A stretch of 64,000 nt of DNA from Hyphomicrobiales bacterium (GTDB taxonomy: Bacteria; Pseudomonadota; Alphaproteobacteria; Rhizobiales; Rhizobiaceae): positions 1-64,000 of the forward strand of contig JAJFHU010000006.1 in the NCBI GenBank assembly GCA_021775455.1, written 5' to 3'. The translations under genes and the position numbers were made by a program. Under the pieces are notes generated by a model that was not told the DNA's origin, did not search any database, and saw only the letters and a program-made list of their open reading frames with translations. This document shows positions 8,999-18,480 of this stretch, one piece after another (the first letter of the stretch is position 1; every line of letters starts with the position of its first letter).

Positions 8999-10083
8999 TC
9001 GGAAGAACTCTCAGTCTCTACATATCGCTGAAATTCATAAAAATATTGCTGGCGATGTTTTTTGGCCTCGCATTTCTGGTGTCAACCGTAGACTTTGTTG
9101 AGCAGTTAAGGCGGTTCGCCAATTTTGATGAAATTGCAGTCAGCGACTTTTATATGTTGGCGGTTTTCCGAACACCATCTTTTCTTGAAAAAGCATTTCC
9201 CTTCGCTTGCCTTTTTGCAGCGATGATCACGCTTACGCAATTGAACACCAAAATGGAGCTTGTCGTAGCCCGTGCATCCGGAGTTTCTGCGTGGCAATTC
9301 CTTCTTCCAATCAGTGTTTCTGCGGCGTTGGTCGGAATTGTAGTTGCGACAGTCTACAATCCTGTCTCCATTGCAGCATTTGAGAAAAGTGTGGCTCTGG
9401 AAGCAAAGCTTTTGAAAAGAAAGACTCCTGACAAGAAAACAATCAAGGGGCACTGGATTAAACAGGATGACGGGGATGGAAATTCCATTATTCACGCTCA
9501 ACTCGCTCGAAACGGCGGAAAGAGACTGGATAAAGTTAAAATCATCCGCTTTGACGAGGGTGGAAAAATACGAGCAAGACTTGACGCGGTGACTGCCAAC
9601 TACAACCAAACCCACTGGGCGCTTTCAGATGTCAGAATCACAAATTCTGACGGGCGGACACGCCAGGTAGAATCAATGAATTTACCAACAAGGTTAACGG
9701 CGGATGCGTTGTTGGGAGCCAGTACCGCCCCGGAATCAGTAAATTTTTGGGAATTGTCTGATGTCGCTGAAAGATTGGAGAAATCCGGGATTGATCCCAA
9801 ACCGTATTTGGTTCAATTCCATAGTTTGACCGCATTACCCTTGCTATTGGTAGCAATGGTTTTGGTAGCCTCAACAGTTTGTTTGAGGTTTGTGCGATTT
9901 GGACAGTTCGGGCGCATGATTTTTGGTGGTATCCTGGCCGGGTTCGTGCTTTATACGATCACGAAATTGGTAACAGCATTGGGGAGTAACGGGGTGGTGC
10001 CTCCGGCAGTAGCCGCATGGGCACCCGCATTTGTAGCTATACTATTTGGAATGAGCATTTTGTTGCATCAGGAGGACGGATGA
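8995..10083 (+). CDS. lptG: LPS export ABC transporter permease LptG
   Basis: 362 residues, same fold as LptF and its partner in the LptB2FG complex. It begins MIGRTLSLYISLKFIK and has paired hydrophobic segments at residues ~12-32, ~60-80 and ~95-120, a periplasmic domain (about 130-260) and three C-terminal membrane segments. It overlaps lptF by ATGA at the start and lptD by ATGA at the end, so the three LPS-transport genes are translationally linked. The AGGAGG for lptD lies within the last codons of this gene. Assignment is secure from sequence and position. Confidence 0.95.
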   Translation: MIGRTLSLYISLKFIKILLAMFFGLAFLVSTVDFVEQLRRFANFDEIAVSDFYMLAVFRTPSFLEKAFPFACLFAAMITLTQLNTKMELVVARASGVSAWQFLLPISVSAALVGIVVATVYNPVSIAAFEKSVALEAKLLKRKTPDKKTIKGHWIKQDDGDGNSIIHAQLARNGGKRLDKVKIIRFDEGGKIRARLDAVTANYNQTHWALSDVRITNSDGRTRQVESMNLPTRLTADALLGASTAPESVNFWELSDVAERLEKSGIDPKPYLVQFHSLTALPLLLVAMVLVASTVCLRFVRFGQFGRMIFGGILAGFVLYTITKLVTALGSNGVVPPAVAAWAPAFVAILFGMSILLHQEDG

Positions 10084-12527
10084 ATTGCCGCCCAGCACGC
10101 GCTAACCTGATGTCATTAAGGCGCAAGCGATGGCAATTGCTTGCAACCGGTATGGTTGCGAGTTTTTTGGCGTTTGTACCGGCAAATTCTTTTTGGAATG
10201 TATTTGCGCTCAACAATAGTGCATTTGCCCAGGAAGTGACTGTAACCGACATCTTTAACGATGATGGTGTTGAACAAAATGCGCAACTGTTGCTGGAATC
10301 TGACCAACTCGTTTACGATAATGATCGCGAACTGGTAATAGCTCTCGGCAATGTTCAGATTGCCTACGGCGATTACACGCTGGTTGCCCAGAAAGTCGAA
10401 TACAACCGCAAGAGTGGCAGGGTAATTGCAATCGGCAACGTGGAAATCCTCGAACCAAACGGAAATCGGGTATTTGCCGACGAAATTGACATTACCGACG
10501 ACTTCCGGGACGGGTTTGTATCTGCACTCAAGGTTCAGACCCCTGACAATACCAGAATTGCAGCTGAAAGTGCTGAACGCCGGGACGGTTTGACGACGGA
10601 ATTCAATAATGGGGTCTATACAGCCTGTGAACCGTGCAAAGACAATCCTCACAAACCACCCTTTTGGCAAATTCGCGCCCAAAAGGTGATCATAAATAAC
10701 CGGTCACGTACGGTTGAATACGAAGATGCAAGTTTCGAATTTTTTGGAAAGCCCGTACTTCGGCTGGCACGGTTTTCTCATGCTGATCCCGCCATTAAGC
10801 GAAAGTCCGGATTTCTGGTCCCAACCGTTCACAGTGTAGAAGAATTGGGAACCGGTGGACGACAGGCCTATTTCTTTAATCTTGCGCCCAATTATGATCT
10901 AACTCTTGCCGGATCCTATTATTCAAGACAGGGTTTTCTTGGAGAAGCCGAATGGAGGCATCGTACCGAACGCGGGCAGTATTCAATTCGCTATGCAGCG
11001 ATTAACCAGAATGATCCAGGTGCATTTTCTGCCAGTGAAATCGATTCAACGGTAAGCAATCGGCATGCGCTAATGACAAAAGGTAAATTCAAGCTCAATC
11101 CACGGTGGACCTTCGGTTGGGATGCGCTCTTTCAGTCAGATGAGAATTTTGCCCGTACTTATTCACTGGAAGACTATACTGCCCGGGATATAACAAACGA
11201 AGCTTATTTGACCGGGCTAAACGGCAAAAATTATTTTGATCTACGAGCACAAACATTCCTGGTTCAGGATAGAACCATTGATAACTTTCCGACAATTCCC
11301 GGCAACCAGCACGATACGGAACAGCAAGCCACGTTGTTGCCATTACTGGATTACAATATTGTTTCCGGCGAGGAATATACTGGTGGTCAGCTTTCTCTGG
11401 ATGTCAATGTTGCCAACGTCTCGCGGAACGAGTTTCAAATCTCGAACTTTGAAGATGCCGACGCAGACTTAACCACACCCGGGCGGATCGCAAGTGAACG
11501 CTTTCATGGTATTGAAGGGCACTATTCAAGGGCAAGTCTGGAAACGGAGTGGAAAGCATCTCATATCACAACGGGGGGCATGGTTCTTACCTCATCACTC
11601 AGTGTCCGTGGAGACGCCCTAACATTTGATACGGATAACTTAAGTTCGGAACTTAATCCTCTCACTTCAAACGACAGTATCTTCCGTGCAATGCCGGCGG
11701 CGATGTTCGAAATTCGGTATCCGTTAATCTCTACGGACGGAATGACGAGTCATATTTTTGAACCGATTGCGCAAGTCGTTGTACGACCAGACGAAACCCA
11801 TATTGGCCAGTTTCCGAACGAAGATGCACAGAGCTTGTTGTTCGACACGGCCAATCTATTCGAGCGCGACAAGTTTTCCGGCTTTGATCGTGTCGAAGGT
11901 GGAACAAGGGCAAATATTGGTTTTCGGTATTCAACCAGCTTTGAATATGGCGCAAGCATAGACATTGTTGCAGGTCAAAGTTTTCAATTGCACGGGCAAA
12001 ACTCATTTGCGCAAGTTGACCTCGTCAACGCCGGGCTTGAATCAGGTCTGGAAACTGACCGATCCGATTATGTTGGGTCAATTCAGTATAACTCCGGTAC
12101 AGGTTATGTATTGGGAGCAGGGGTACGTCTTGATGAGAAAGACCTCGATCTGAACCGTTTCGAAATTTCCAACCAGATTATAAAACCTGACCATTCGCTC
12201 AATTTGTCGTATGTGTATACCGCAGCTCAACCAAACTATCGTTTTCCAGCAGATCGCCATGAAGTACGCGCTTCGGGTAGCTTGCGACTGGATGAAAACT
12301 GGCGGGCATTCGGACAAATTGCATACGACATCGAAACCGCCTCTCTTATTTCAAACGGAATTGGCCTTGCTTACGATAATGAATGCTTTTCGTTTTCGGT
12401 TAATTACAACGAAACCCGCCCACAATTCACAGGTGACAGCACCAGTCAATCAGTTGGCTTTCGCCTCGGTCTGAGAACAATTGGTGGCTACGGTTACACC
12501 CATAAATTCACTGAAGATGAACAATAG
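10080..12527 (+). CDS. lptD: LPS-assembly outer-membrane protein LptD
   Basis: 815 residues from ATG 10080, which overlaps the lptG stop by four bases and follows a strong AGGAGGACGG; upstream in-frame starts lack this. The first ~50 residues form a long signal peptide ending in AFAQ (cleavage after Ala50). Next comes the periplasmic OstA/LptA-like jellyroll (about 70-200), with the conserved block TACEPCKDNPHKPPFWQIRA around residues 180-200, then the large C-terminal beta-barrel (LptD domain). It receives LPS from the periplasmic bridge and inserts it in the outer leaflet with the lipoprotein LptE, which I do not see here. A further cysteine lies near the C-terminus (NECFSFSVNY), consistent with the family's disulfides. 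Confidence 0.95.
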   Translation: MNCRPARANLMSLRRKRWQLLATGMVASFLAFVPANSFWNVFALNNSAFAQEVTVTDIFNDDGVEQNAQLLLESDQLVYDNDRELVIALGNVQIAYGDYTLVAQKVEYNRKSGRVIAIGNVEILEPNGNRVFADEIDITDDFRDGFVSALKVQTPDNTRIAAESAERRDGLTTEFNNGVYTACEPCKDNPHKPPFWQIRAQKVIINNRSRTVEYEDASFEFFGKPVLRLARFSHADPAIKRKSGFLVPTVHSVEELGTGGRQAYFFNLAPNYDLTLAGSYYSRQGFLGEAEWRHRTERGQYSIRYAAINQNDPGAFSASEIDSTVSNRHALMTKGKFKLNPRWTFGWDALFQSDENFARTYSLEDYTARDITNEAYLTGLNGKNYFDLRAQTFLVQDRTIDNFPTIPGNQHDTEQQATLLPLLDYNIVSGEEYTGGQLSLDVNVANVSRNEFQISNFEDADADLTTPGRIASERFHGIEGHYSRASLETEWKASHITTGGMVLTSSLSVRGDALTFDTDNLSSELNPLTSNDSIFRAMPAAMFEIRYPLISTDGMTSHIFEPIAQVVVRPDETHIGQFPNEDAQSLLFDTANLFERDKFSGFDRVEGGTRANIGFRYSTSFEYGASIDIVAGQSFQLHGQNSFAQVDLVNAGLESGLETDRSDYVGSIQYNSGTGYVLGAGVRLDEKDLDLNRFEISNQIIKPDHSLNLSYVYTAAQPNYRFPADRHEVRASGSLRLDENWRAFGQIAYDIETASLISNGIGLAYDNECFSFSVNYNETRPQFTGDSTSQSVGFRLGLRTIGGYGYTHKFTEDEQ

Positions 12528-12551
12528 GCTTGACGGCCTGGATCGAATGAC

Positions 12552-13700
12552 ATGATCAAGTTGCAACAGTTTTCCGTATTGTGGATTTTACTGCTCGTTT
12601 TTGCGGCTTGCAGTACATCCAACAACACACTGGAAGAAAATTCAGAAAATTCTGCTACAGCAACAATCGCACCATCAGAAAATCCTGCTACGGCAACTGA
12701 CCCCCAATCAGAAAACACTGATGAGTCCACGGTAAACAGCAATACCCAATCCGGGGATCCGGTTGATACTGCAGAAGCCAAGCCAGAACCAGAAAAGGCA
12801 ACGGACGTCGCAAATGTGGTCAATCGCCCCGGCAAGGTGGCAAACAAGGGTACCTATATCCGGATTCTCGTAAACAATGAACCGATTACCAACTTCGATA
12901 TTCAACGCCGGGTCGAGTTCCTGAAATTACGTCGTATGGGCGGTGATCGCAGCAAGATCGCTGAAGAAGAATTAATTGACCAAGTGCTAAAACTTCAGGA
13001 GGCAAAACGGGTCAAACTTCGTGCAGGCGACAAAAAAGTTGACGAAGCCTTTGCATCATTTGCCAAACAAAATCGCGCAACACCTAGTCAACTAGCTGGC
13101 GAATTAGGCAGGCTCGGCGTTGGTGCGCAGCATTTCAAGGAGTTTCTGCGAAGTCAGATTAGTTGGCAGCAAGTCGTATCTGGCAAGTTCCAGGCTGAAA
13201 CTGCTGGAGTCACTCAATCTGAAGCGGTGGTAAAACTCAAGAAAAGCGGCGAAGAAAAACCTCAGCTTGCGGAATATGATCTGCAGCAAATCATCTTTGT
13301 CGTTCCTGAAGCCAAGCGAAAACAGATTCTTAAAGCACGAAAAGCCGAGGCTAATGCCTTCAGACAGCGATTTACAACCTGTGCCCAGACATTGGAATCC
13401 GTTAAGGCGTTAAGAGACGTCTCACTACAGGAAAAACGCAGGGTGCTCGCTCCAGAAATTCCGGGAGGTTGGCAAGAAGAATTGTTGGAACTATCCGCTG
13501 GCGAAATTTCAAAGCCAAAGGAAACTTCCAAAGGCGTGGAATTGTTTGCGGTTTGTGAATTGAAAATGGTCAATGACGACCGGGCTGCTCAAATAGCCAC
13601 GCAGTCTAAAGAATTTGACAGTTTCAATGCAAAAGGAAGTCAGGTTTCACAAGAGCACCTGACAATTGTGAGGAAGCGTGCGACGATTATTTATCGTTGA
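12552..13700 (+). CDS. surA: SurA-type periplasmic chaperone / peptidylprolyl isomerase
   Basis: 382 residues. The N-terminal hydrophobic stretch ends in LLVFAAC with Cys20, so it may be exported as a lipoprotein, although Phe at -3 is unusual for a lipobox. Residues ~21-95 are a low-complexity Glu/Asn/Ser/Thr/Ala/Pro linker with an internal repeat (SENSATAT / SENPATAT). The SurA_N chaperone domain follows (NNEPITNFDIQRRVEFLKL at ~115), then a single divergent parvulin-like domain around 245-350. SurA helps outer-membrane proteins such as LptD fold, which explains its place directly after lptD. It is longer than many alphaproteobacterial SurA proteins because of the linker. Confidence 0.85.
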   Translation: MIKLQQFSVLWILLLVFAACSTSNNTLEENSENSATATIAPSENPATATDPQSENTDESTVNSNTQSGDPVDTAEAKPEPEKATDVANVVNRPGKVANKGTYIRILVNNEPITNFDIQRRVEFLKLRRMGGDRSKIAEEELIDQVLKLQEAKRVKLRAGDKKVDEAFASFAKQNRATPSQLAGELGRLGVGAQHFKEFLRSQISWQQVVSGKFQAETAGVTQSEAVVKLKKSGEEKPQLAEYDLQQIIFVVPEAKRKQILKARKAEANAFRQRFTTCAQTLESVKALRDVSLQEKRRVLAPEIPGGWQEELLELSAGEISKPKETSKGVELFAVCELKMVNDDRAAQIATQSKEFDSFNAKGSQVSQEHLTIVRKRATIIYR

Positions 13701-13721
13701 ACGGCTCACCCAAGGTATCAA

Positions 13722-14726
13722 ATGCCAAATCCCCTCGCAGTTTCCATAGGAGATCCCTCAGGAATTGGTCCAGATATAATTCTTGCGTCCTGGATACAAC
13801 GCGAAGAATTGGGCTTGCCTAAATTTTTTGTATGCGGAGATGCCAAATTTCTCAAAAGACGGTCAGTGATACTCGGACTGGATATCAAGTTTCAAGAGAT
13901 CGACAAAAACGACACAGGCGGTTTTGCAAAAGACAGACTGCCAGTCGTTCCGCTGGTTAATGGTTTCATCGGAGAACCGGGAACTAGTTCGACAGAAGAT
14001 GCAGCTGGCACAATTGAAGCAATACGAGCATCGGTACAAATGGTGCATAAAAATATGGCGTCCGCCGTTGTAACTGCCCCGATAAACAAGAAAAACCTGT
14101 ATGATGCCGGTTTTTCACATCCAGGGCATACTGAATTTCTGGCAGAACTGTCAGAAGAATACTTTGGAGAAAAATCCCGCCCTATCATGATGCTAGCCGG
14201 CCCCGATTTAAAAGTTGTTCCTGTTACTATCCATATACCGCTTTGTGAAGTTCCGATGGCACTGAGTAAAAATCTGATTGAACAAACCGGATTGATTGTT
14301 GCCCGCGATCTGAAACAGAAATTTGGGATATTGAACCCACGTTTGGCTATCTCGGGATTAAATCCCCACGCAGGAGAAGGTGGGGCAATTGGTTCAGAAG
14401 ATGAAAAAATCATCCGTCCGGCGATAGAAAAACTTCGACAAGCGGGGATTGACGCCATTGGGCCATTGCCGGCGGACACAATGTTTCATCCAGCAGCCCG
14501 CAAACAGTATGACGCAGCACTTTGCATGTATCATGACCAAGCGTTGATCCCTGCGAAAACACTGGCATTTGACGATAGCGTGAATGCAACTCTGGGATTA
14601 CCCTTTATAAGAACCTCACCTGATCATGGCACGGCATACGATATTGCAGGGACAGGAAAAGCCAATCCGTCGAGTTTCATTGCAGCGCTCAAGATGGCAA
14701 ACATGATGGTGGAGAATGCCAACTAA
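13722..14726 (+). CDS. pdxA: 4-hydroxythreonine-4-phosphate dehydrogenase
   Basis: 334 residues. PdxA oxidises 4-phosphohydroxythreonine in the DXP-dependent route to pyridoxal 5'-phosphate. Family features: the N-terminal [12 protein letters not shown], the metal-binding histidines in [11 protein letters not shown] and LNPHAGEGG, and the C-terminal [15 protein letters not shown] with the [14 protein letters not shown] block. It ends in TAATG: the last base of the stop codon is the first base of the rsmA start, so translation of the two is coupled. The position between surA and rsmA is conserved across proteobacteria. Confidence 0.96.
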   Translation: MPNPLAVSIGDPSGIGPDIILASWIQREELGLPKFFVCGDAKFLKRRSVILGLDIKFQEIDKNDTGGFAKDRLPVVPLVNGFIGEPGTSSTEDAAGTIEAIRASVQMVHKNMASAVVTAPINKKNLYDAGFSHPGHTEFLAELSEEYFGEKSRPIMMLAGPDLKVVPVTIHIPLCEVPMALSKNLIEQTGLIVARDLKQKFGILNPRLAISGLNPHAGEGGAIGSEDEKIIRPAIEKLRQAGIDAIGPLPADTMFHPAARKQYDAALCMYHDQALIPAKTLAFDDSVNATLGLPFIRTSPDHGTAYDIAGTGKANPSSFIAALKMANMMVENAN

Positions 14727-15547
14727 TGGCAGTCGACAATCTTCCACCCTTACGCGAAATCATCCAGCGCTACGACTTGTCAGCAAAGAAGTCACTCGGT
14801 CAAAATTTTTTACTCGACCTGAACCTCACCATGAAAATTGCCCGTAAAGCGGGCGACATGGAAAACTACGAAATCATAGAAGTTGGACCAGGCCCCGGTG
14901 GACTGACAAGGGCACTTCTTGCCAGCGGAGCAAAAAAAGTGATTGCAGTTGAACGGGACCGACGCTGCGTGGAAGCGCTCAGTGACGTTCTGCATGAGTA
15001 TCCGGATAGATTGCAAATTGTGGAAGCAAATGCCCTGGAAATTGATTTTGCACGATTGGTTTCGGGCCCTGCAAAAATTGTCGCCAACCTTCCCTACAAT
15101 GTTGCTACCCCGCTTCTCACAGGATGGCTTGGTGGTAACACTTGGCCACCATTTTTCACATCAATGACGTTAATGTTTCAAAAAGAGGTGGCGAACAGGA
15201 TATGTGCGAATGTTGGTAGCAAAGCATATGGAAGACTGGGGGTATTTTGTGGTTGGCGCACATATGCGGAGCAACTTTTTGACATACCTCCGCAGGCATT
15301 TACACCGCCACCAAAAGTAACATCAACTGTGGTGCAACTTCAGCCGAAGCAAAATCCCCTACCCTGCATGCTGGAAAACCTAACAACGGTAACAAGAGCC
15401 GCTTTCGGCCAAAGACGAAAAATGCTGCGTTCCAGCTTAAAGCAAATTGGCGGAGACGATTTGTTGAAGCGGGCAGAAATCAACGGTGAAAAGCGGGCGG
15501 AAGCATTGACCATTGAAGAGTTTGTGCGCTTGGCCAATTCCCTTTAG
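14726..15547 (+). CDS. rsmA: 16S rRNA (adenine1518-N6/adenine1519-N6) dimethyltransferase
   Basis: 273 residues, formerly KsgA. It dimethylates two adjacent adenines in the loop near the 3' end of 16S rRNA during late 30S assembly. The sequence has [11 protein letters not shown] near residue 20, SAM motif [11 protein letters not shown] near 50 and the catalytic NLPYNVATP near 115. Its start shares one base with the pdxA stop (TAATG). It converges on gmk with only 15 bases between the stop codons and no clear terminator. Assignment is secure. Confidence 0.96.
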   Translation: MAVDNLPPLREIIQRYDLSAKKSLGQNFLLDLNLTMKIARKAGDMENYEIIEVGPGPGGLTRALLASGAKKVIAVERDRRCVEALSDVLHEYPDRLQIVEANALEIDFARLVSGPAKIVANLPYNVATPLLTGWLGGNTWPPFFTSMTLMFQKEVANRICANVGSKAYGRLGVFCGWRTYAEQLFDIPPQAFTPPPKVTSTVVQLQPKQNPLPCMLENLTTVTRAAFGQRRKMLRSSLKQIGGDDLLKRAEINGEKRAEALTIEEFVRLANSL

Positions 15548-15562
15548 GCAAGCCAACCGAAA

Positions 15563-16213
15563 TTAGTTCAGCAGACTATCTTCAAAATCAAACAAACCTG
15601 GCCTGCGGTCTCGCCTCAATCTCTCAGCGGTCAGAATTGATTGAACCTTGTGAAAAGCACCATCGAGGTCATCATTCACAACCACATAATCATAGTCACG
15701 CCAGTGCGGAATTTCCTTACGTGCATTTTCCAGTCGCCTGGCAATGGTTTCGGGGGAATCCTCCGCTCGCCGCTCCAGCCTTGATTGTAATTCCGTCATC
15801 GAAGGCGGAAGCAGGAAAACTGATACAACGTCTGCCCTTGCCTTTTCCATCAACTGCAAACCACCTTGATAGTCGATGTCGAACAGCATGTCGTTCCCTT
15901 CGCTCATGGCCTGATCCACAGGATCGCGAGGTGTGCCATAAAGATTTCCGTGAACTTCGGCCCACTCCAACAAGGCATCGGAGTCGCGTTGGCGTTCAAA
16001 GTCCTTGGTGGTAACAAAGTGGTAGTGGGTTCCATCAATTTCGCTGCCCCGACGAGCCCGCGTTGTAAGCGATACCGAAAGTGAAAGCTCATTCCCCTTC
16101 TCGTTGAGTAAATTTCGGGCGATAGTCGACTTTCCGGCACCAGACGGGGATGACAGGACCAGCATTACGCCCCGTCGTTTGATCGCCATTGGGGATTGTT
16201 CAACCATTTCCAT
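15563..16213 (-). CDS. gmk: Guanylate kinase
   Basis: 216 residues. It converts GMP to GDP with ATP. The P-loop [10 protein letters not shown] is at residues 21-30, followed by the GMP-binding [16 protein letters not shown] and the lid region [15 protein letters not shown] 16213 is three bases after the yicC stop codon; an alternative ATG eight codons downstream would also leave the P-loop intact. Last gene of the fabD-to-gmk series on this strand; the yicC-gmk pairing is widely conserved. Confidence 0.96.
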   Translation of the reverse strand: MEMVEQSPMAIKRRGVMLVLSSPSGAGKSTIARNLLNEKGNELSLSVSLTTRARRGSEIDGTHYHFVTTKDFERQRDSDALLEWAEVHGNLYGTPRDPVDQAMSEGNDMLFDIDYQGGLQLMEKARADVVSVFLLPPSMTELQSRLERRAEDSPETIARRLENARKEIPHWRDYDYVVVNDDLDGAFHKVQSILTAERLRRDRRPGLFDFEDSLLN

Positions 16214-16216
16214 AAC

Positions 16217-17104
16217 CTACTCAAGATTCTGCAACTGTTCTCGAAACTGGTCTATCACAAGCTTCATGTCCAGCCCCAGCGTCGTGATTTCAGTTGCATT
16301 GGATTTGGAGCAAATCGTATTGCATTCGCGATTGAATTCCTGCGCCAGGAAATCAAGTTTCCGGCCAACAGGACCATCGCCACCGAGCAATTCACGCGCA
16401 GATTCCACGTGAACCTTTAGTCGATCAATCTCTTCCTGGAGGTCAGCCTTCGCTGCCAAAACTACTGCTTCTTGGTGCAATCGTTGCTCATCAAGCGAAC
16501 TACCAGCATCTATCAATCGTTCAATGTGAAATTTCAATCTTTCTCGAATGGCATCTGGTGATCGCGCTTTGTTCAATTCAATGGATTTCACCAACCCGGC
16601 CAATTGCATTACCTGCCCAGCCAGTATTTTTGCAACTCCACTACCTTCTGTCGTTCGCATCTCGGCAAGGGAACAAGCTGTTACCTCAAGACCAGCCTTC
16701 AATGCTTCATGCAGAGTTGCTTCCGCTGCTTCATCAAAAACAGAATCCTGAATTTCCAAAACACCCTTCAGTGAGAGTAACTCACCGACGGTCGGTTTCT
16801 CATATCCCCTCTTACTCTGCAATTCATCACAAAGCTGTATTATGTTTTCCAATATCTGATGATTAACGACCGGTACCGAAAACACTTCTGACCGAGAAAT
16901 CAGCAAGTTTACCTGTATCGATCCACGTTTAAACTTTTTTGACAATATCTCACGGATCGACTGCTCAAGTGTATCCATTCCAGTTGGCAGCCGTGACCGG
17001 ATGTCCAGTCCCTTACCGTTTACCGAACGCAATTCCCATACCCAATCAACATTGGCTACCTGCCCTTTTTCACGGGCAAATCCGGTCATGCTTTGAAGCG
17101 ACAA
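16217..17104 (-). CDS. yicC: YicC family endoribonuclease
   Basis: 295 residues with the two family domains: an N-terminal YicC_N region starting MTGFAREKG, here after four extra residues, and a C-terminal DUF1732 region ending GLDMKLVIDQFREQLQNLE. YicC proteins have been described as endoribonucleases and act in RNA turnover; the substrate here is unknown. It lies three bases upstream of gmk on the same strand, the usual pairing. A 53-base gap separates it from mltG. Confidence 0.93.
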   Translation of the reverse strand: MSLQSMTGFAREKGQVANVDWVWELRSVNGKGLDIRSRLPTGMDTLEQSIREILSKKFKRGSIQVNLLISRSEVFSVPVVNHQILENIIQLCDELQSKRGYEKPTVGELLSLKGVLEIQDSVFDEAAEATLHEALKAGLEVTACSLAEMRTTEGSGVAKILAGQVMQLAGLVKSIELNKARSPDAIRERLKFHIERLIDAGSSLDEQRLHQEAVVLAAKADLQEEIDRLKVHVESARELLGGDGPVGRKLDFLAQEFNRECNTICSKSNATEITTLGLDMKLVIDQFREQLQNLE

Positions 17105-17157
17105 TTCAGATACTCTCGTTATTCAATCCGTGGTTCAGCAAAAACCCATGAACGAAC

Positions 17158-18363
17158 CTAACCGTCAATTTCTGTAGATTCTGTAGATTCTGCTGATTCG
17201 GCTTCCGTGGCTTTTTCAGCTTCTTCCTTAAGTTGTTTTTCAATAGCACGCCAGCGCTCAACATTAGCGTTGTGCTCGTCCAGTGTTTTGGCAAACACAT
17301 GACCTCCTGTTCCATCTGCTACAAAGAACAAATCATCAGTTCGGGACGGATTTGCTACCGCCTCCAACGCAGCACGACCGGGATTTGCGATTGGCCCCGG
17401 CGGCAAACCAGCAATAGTGTAAGTGTTGTACTCGGTGGGCTTTTCAATATCAGATTGATAAATCGGACGATCCTTCGGCTTTCCGGCGCCGCCAAACAGG
17501 CCGTATATTATTGTTGGGTCTGACTGTAGCTTCATACCTTTGTTAAGACGGTTGATAAACACAGAAGCTACCCTGGAGCGTTCATCGGCCTTGCCGGTTT
17601 CTTTCTCAACTATGGAAGCCAAAATCACCAATTCTTCCGGTGTCGAAATCGGCAGTCCATCGATACGGCGTTCCCAAACAGAATTCAGGAAGCGCGTCTG
17701 CGCGTCTTTCATGCGGCTTACGATTTGTTCACGAGTTGTGCCACGCTGAAACGGATATGTATCCGGCATCAATGACCCCTCTGGAGGCATCGGAGGCAAG
17801 TCCCCATCCAAAATTTCATTTTCAACGAGGCGATCATAAATCTGCTGAACAGTTAAACCCTCGGGAACGGAAACTTTGTGCAAAATTCCCTTACCCGAGC
17901 GAATGGTTTCCATCACATCGTACATGCTGAGACGAGGCTGGAAAAGATATTCCCCGGCTTTCATGTTTCCTGATGCCCTGTGTGCCCGCACACCCAATCT
18001 AAAAATCCACTCGTTCGCGATGATACCGTTTGAACGCAACTGATCCGATATTCTCTCAAGACTCGAACCTTCCTTGATAATCAATGTTTGCGCGGTTTCC
18101 AATGGTCCGGCTTGCTCAAACGATTTTTTGCCCAGGATCAACACAGCGCACAAAATCAGGGTAACAAATACCAGGCAGGACATGAAGAAATTCATTACCA
18201 CCACAAAGCTGTTACGCGCCTGGTTGCTTCTTGTTGGAGGTGGCGGCAATTCTTTTGGCTCCAGTATCTGGCGTGGAGACTGAGCTTCAACTGTCTCCCG
18301 CCGTTCGAACGAACCGACATCTCCGTCTGGCGGGCTATTGGGTTGTTCAGTTGAATCAATCAC
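17158..18363 (-). CDS. mltG: Endolytic murein transglycosylase MltG
   Basis: An inner-membrane YceG-family enzyme that cuts nascent peptidoglycan strands. A Pro-rich cytoplasmic N-terminus (LPPPPTRSNQARN) precedes one membrane segment (FVVVMNFFMSCLVFVTLILCAVLIL), a LysM-like region, then the catalytic domain, with the likely catalytic Glu in ILASIVEKETGKADER near residue 252 and the conserved LPPGPIANPG. The tail is a Glu/Ser/Thr repeat (ESAESTEST). I favour the GTG at 18363 (401 residues), which gives the N-terminus expected for rhizobial MltG; a TTG at 18468 would add 35 residues that look non-coding. fabF lies directly upstream. Confidence 0.88.
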   Translation of the reverse strand: MIDSTEQPNSPPDGDVGSFERRETVEAQSPRQILEPKELPPPPTRSNQARNSFVVVMNFFMSCLVFVTLILCAVLILGKKSFEQAGPLETAQTLIIKEGSSLERISDQLRSNGIIANEWIFRLGVRAHRASGNMKAGEYLFQPRLSMYDVMETIRSGKGILHKVSVPEGLTVQQIYDRLVENEILDGDLPPMPPEGSLMPDTYPFQRGTTREQIVSRMKDAQTRFLNSVWERRIDGLPISTPEELVILASIVEKETGKADERSRVASVFINRLNKGMKLQSDPTIIYGLFGGAGKPKDRPIYQSDIEKPTEYNTYTIAGLPPGPIANPGRAALEAVANPSRTDDLFFVADGTGGHVFAKTLDEHNANVERWRAIEKQLKEEAEKATEAESAESTESTEIDG

Positions 18364-18480
18364 TTTGCGGTTTCCGTTTCCCTTTGCAAACTTAATTCTC
18401 AGTCTCTTGCAAGATTGTGGCTGTTTTTCGGATTCTAGATGAATAGTTCCAAACTTTGTCCATAGCAAAATGCCAATAAG

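Noticed and set aside
13892-14479. 195-codon open frame on the minus strand opposite pdxA
   Set aside because: pdxA is unmistakable on the plus strand; the other frame has no recognisable motif or ribosome site.
18364-18468. 35-residue N-terminal extension of MltG from a TTG start
   Set aside because: Unlike rhizobial MltG N-termini and with no ribosome site; the GTG at 18363 is preferred.
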